From Wuchereria bancrofti (lineage: Eukaryota > Nematoda > Chromadorea > Rhabditida > Onchocercidae): a stretch of 64,000 nucleotides of DNA. Below the pieces are notes generated by a model that made no database searches, had not been told where the DNA came from, and saw only the letters and a program-made list of their open reading frames with translations. The DNA lies in the NCBI GenBank assembly GCA_005281725.1, contig SSBO01000003.1, forward strand, positions 3,213,824 through 3,277,823, read 5' to 3'. Shown here piece after piece: positions 61,401 through 64,000 of this stretch (its first letter is position 1; each line of letters starts with the position of its first letter). Made by a program: the position numbers and the translations under genes.

Positions 61401-64000
61401 CAAATAGATTACGTAACATACCTTTTATGATCAGGTTTTAATCTCAAATTAATCAAGCAGTTGTCAAGCGAATGGCCTTGATGATCCGTTATGGTGGCAG
61501 CAAGCCAATCATTCCCTATTAAACAATAACTAACAAATAGTACAGCTTCATCAGTATTAATTTGCATGAGATCACAATTCGGACGTTGCATTACTGGTGA
61601 CGGTGGGGCAAGAATGAATGGCTTGCTTGGGACCTGAAATGAATAATTACGAAGATAAAATAAGTTCTGAAAGATGAAATATGAGTCATATTGCATTTAT
61701 TAATTACAGCCGCAAAACTTAAAAATATTTCGAGTATACTCAGATAACTTTTTAAAAGCTCAATGACACACTGCAGGGTTCGAAGAGCAATCCAAATTTG
61801 ATTTTTAACAAAAATGATAGTTACACATTTGAAACTTTTACAGCAGCATTACAGCAAAATCAAAGATCTAAATGTAATAAAAAGATCAAATACCTTGTAA
61901 TAAATAGGTTCTTTTCGTTCCAGTTCGTTTAACAAATCAACCATAGCCGATGCGGGGCCAAAACGTGTCATACTTTTTGGCAAAATTCCACGTACAATAT
62001 CTGGTAATACCACACGAGAATGTGTGTAAACCGAAAATGCAATAGTTTTAAGTGAATCGGATGATGACAACCGTTCATTTTGAGATTTTTCCAAACGACC
62101 TGAAGAATACTACCAAAAATTAGTTTGCTGATAAATCAGACTAGTCAAAAGTTGAATTGTTTATATAAAAAAAAATTGAATTATTGAGAAATTTGCCTTG
62201 ACTGTAAGTATTAGACTTCATATCATAAGATCACAATAATCTATCAGCACTTTTTATCTTGTACATCATAAAATGATATTTTTTAACCACTTGAAATCAC
62301 TGAAAGTGAAGTTTTCCTTTTCCTCCAGTAGTTCTTTTCTTCTTAAATGATATCTCGTAATTGTAAAAATAACGCATACCTTGATCATAGCCATTCAAAC
62401 GTCCGCGTTCATCTTTCAGGAAATCAGCAGAAACACCACAATAATCAAAAATATTTTGTAATGCAATCATTTCCAATTGTAACTGCGGCCGACGCTTATT
62501 GTTTAAACGGTAAAGCAGTGCATTAAATGCACGCATTAGAGCAACCGTAACAACTCTTGCAACAAGTGCATTTTCTTCAGCACCCAATAAAAACGGATTC
62601 ACCTAAATTTTTAAGACTTAAATAAATGAATGATAACCCCAGAACTTATTTCAATTAAGTTAAAAAACGACCATTTGACCATGATTTATTCATGCGTCCA
62701 GAAAACTGTTTGTTTTGATAATTTTCCAGATAATATTCAATACTTTTTAAACAATATTTAAGCTTTGTATGCGTAAAATTCATAGTATAAACCGCAAATT
62801 AATATTAATATCCAACTGCATGGTAATTTATTAAATTTAACTCAGATATGTTTATAAAGATCGAAATTCTATAGTACTACAAGAAACTAATACAAATATT
62901 TACGAGGTAGATGACAATAACATGAGGTAGAGTTCCCGGTTCATCCTCCGCTATAATACCATCAGCTACTAATTGTTCAGTCATGAAAGATGAAAAATTG
63001 GTCATATTTTGAGCGCTTCCATCACCGATAGAACCGTCTGGCGTTAAGGATTCACCAATGCTAACACCAGATGAACCTGGACCACTGGTACTACTTGGAT
63101 CTGAATTTAAATGGGTTAAAATTGGCACCGAAAGACTGTAAAAACTTTCGGAAAAAAAGAAGCCAGATTTTCAATATTTAATTTTTTTAGTAAATTGTGC
63201 ATTTTAAAAGAAAAACGAATCGTATTTATCCATTAAATTATTAATCTTAATGATTATAAAAAAGATACCATGTGAAGCTTCACCGGACTGACTGGAGATG
63301 ATAATACTTCCAGGCGCCGAAGGTGGTGGCATGTGGTCAGAATTTGATACTGTATAACCTCCACATTGGTAAGTTGCTATTGAAACGTGTTGCACGGAAT
63401 GAATCTGAAATTGGAAAATAATATGGATTATCGATAGAACTTCAATTTTCCATTTTTAATTTGCAAAAAAGAAAACTGATTCAAAATATATTTTAGCAAA
63501 CATGAAAATTTTAGCATACTAAAAACGATAACCCTACTTGATTTTCAGCCAAAGCAGCACGATATTTGTCCCGACTAAAGATATCATCATTGTTAATCAG
63601 TATACGAGCCATTTCATTTTCGAAATATTGCATATAAACCTGAAAACCACGATCAAAGTAAAATGAGAGTAGAAATTCTATCAAAAAATTACTTATTCGA
63701 TATCGGTCAAGATAGGAAGACTGCAAGAAAGTTAATAGGAAATGTTACTATGCTTCTTTTTTTACAATAATTATAGACAATGTTACTATCACACCTTCCT
63801 TTTCTATTTCGGCCTACAAAATTTAACTTTCACGACTTTGGAAAAAAATTAAAAAATAAGAATATTCCCAAACCTTTAATCGTGTGATTAATGATTTATT
63901 ATCGCCAATGTGTCGCTCGACTTGATTCAGAAAATTATCACATTCACCTGGATTAGTTGCTGGATACCTTGTTGGGACACGTAACAGACCATCACGTAAT
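58461..64000 (-). CDS. MED13: Mediator subunit MED13, C-terminal part, 14 exons, runs off the window
   Basis: MED13 links the CDK8-cyclin C-MED12 kinase module to core Mediator and so represses or tunes transcription in the nucleus; the C. elegans orthologue is let-19. Exons, 5' to 3': 63874->64000, 63538-63720, 63269-63404, 62904-63100, 62380-62602, 61894-62099, 61422-61633, 60988-61136, 60551-60645, 60169-60354, 59498-59696, 59256-59317, 58829-59097, 58461-58596; all phases agree, about 792 residues. Recognised C-terminal MED13 blocks: [103 protein letters not shown] and SCLPVH. The protein ends [10 protein letters not shown]. The N-terminal half, with its PIWI/MID-like fold, is outside the window. 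Exon 63538-63720 contains a 53-base intron-like stretch but reads through in frame, so I kept it whole. Confidence 0.93.
63122..63180 (-). repeat. Dispersed hairpin repeat, copy 2
   Basis: Near copy of 57387-57445. The inverted repeat is CCGAAAG at 63128-63134 with CTTTCGG at 63145-63151, the same 10-base loop, then an A-run and AGAAGCCAGATTTTCAA. It lies in a MED13 intron, starting 19 bases upstream of the acceptor of exon 62904-63100. Confidence 0.85.

Noticed and set aside
63640..63692. A 53-base intron inside MED13 exon 63538-63720
   Set aside because: It has GT and TTTTCAG ends, but removing it breaks the frame, while reading through is open and in phase.
1..64000. tRNA, rRNA, CRISPR arrays, bacterial (endosymbiont) inserts, intact transposons
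   Set aside because: I looked for tRNA arm motifs, regularly spaced repeats, bacterial-style long ORFs and transposase or reverse-transcriptase motifs and saw none that I could support by eye.

Overview
The window looks like chromosomal DNA of a nematode, most likely a filarial worm. It is strongly AT-rich. Genes are cut into many small exons by short AT-rich introns, and 3' splice sites almost all read TTTCAG or TTTTAG. Several start codons lie 7-32 bases after an orphan splice acceptor, as expected for spliced-leader trans-splicing. I saw no bacterial operons, phage, CRISPR array, rRNA or tRNA. Species assignment is inference.

Layout. (1) 0.7-0.9 kb, minus: a complete single-exon gene for a 59-residue basic protein of unknown family. 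(2) 2.5-9.9 kb, minus: a four-exon gene for a secreted, cysteine-rich GDNF-receptor/GAS1-like protein with a predicted GPI anchor; its first intron is 4.95 kb. (3) 10-15.4 kb: intergenic, with one weak plus-strand candidate. (4) 15.4-48.8 kb, minus: a giant gene that I read as the SZT2 orthologue, the scaffold of the KICSTOR complex in amino-acid sensing upstream of mTORC1. I placed 67 exons; all but one junction keep the reading frame with ordinary splice choices, and the product is about 3,500 residues, close to human SZT2. A 3.9 kb intron (36.7-40.6 kb) holds coding-like exons of a possible nested gene. (5) 48.9-50.7 kb: divergent intergenic region. (6) 50.7-55.2 kb, plus: a GH31 glycosidase of the MYORG type in 11 exons. 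(7) 55.7-56.0 kb, minus: a two-exon gene for a 73-residue unknown protein. (8) 57.7-58.0 kb, minus: two exons of a candidate small membrane protein whose splice acceptor lies in a tandem repeat. (9) 58.5-64.0 kb, minus: the C-terminal 14 exons of MED13 (let-19 in C. elegans), running off the window end.

The genes do not form a functional cluster: SZT2 acts in nutrient signalling at the lysosome, MED13 in the Mediator kinase module, the GH31 enzyme in glycan processing and the GAS1-like protein at the cell surface. Points worth following up are a dispersed hairpin repeat whose two copies differ by a compensatory base-pair change, three apparent GC-AG introns, the nested coding island in the large SZT2 intron, and several very small genes that a length cutoff would miss. 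Exon ends were placed by eye from frame, splice consensus and remembered human family sequences; no alignment was run.
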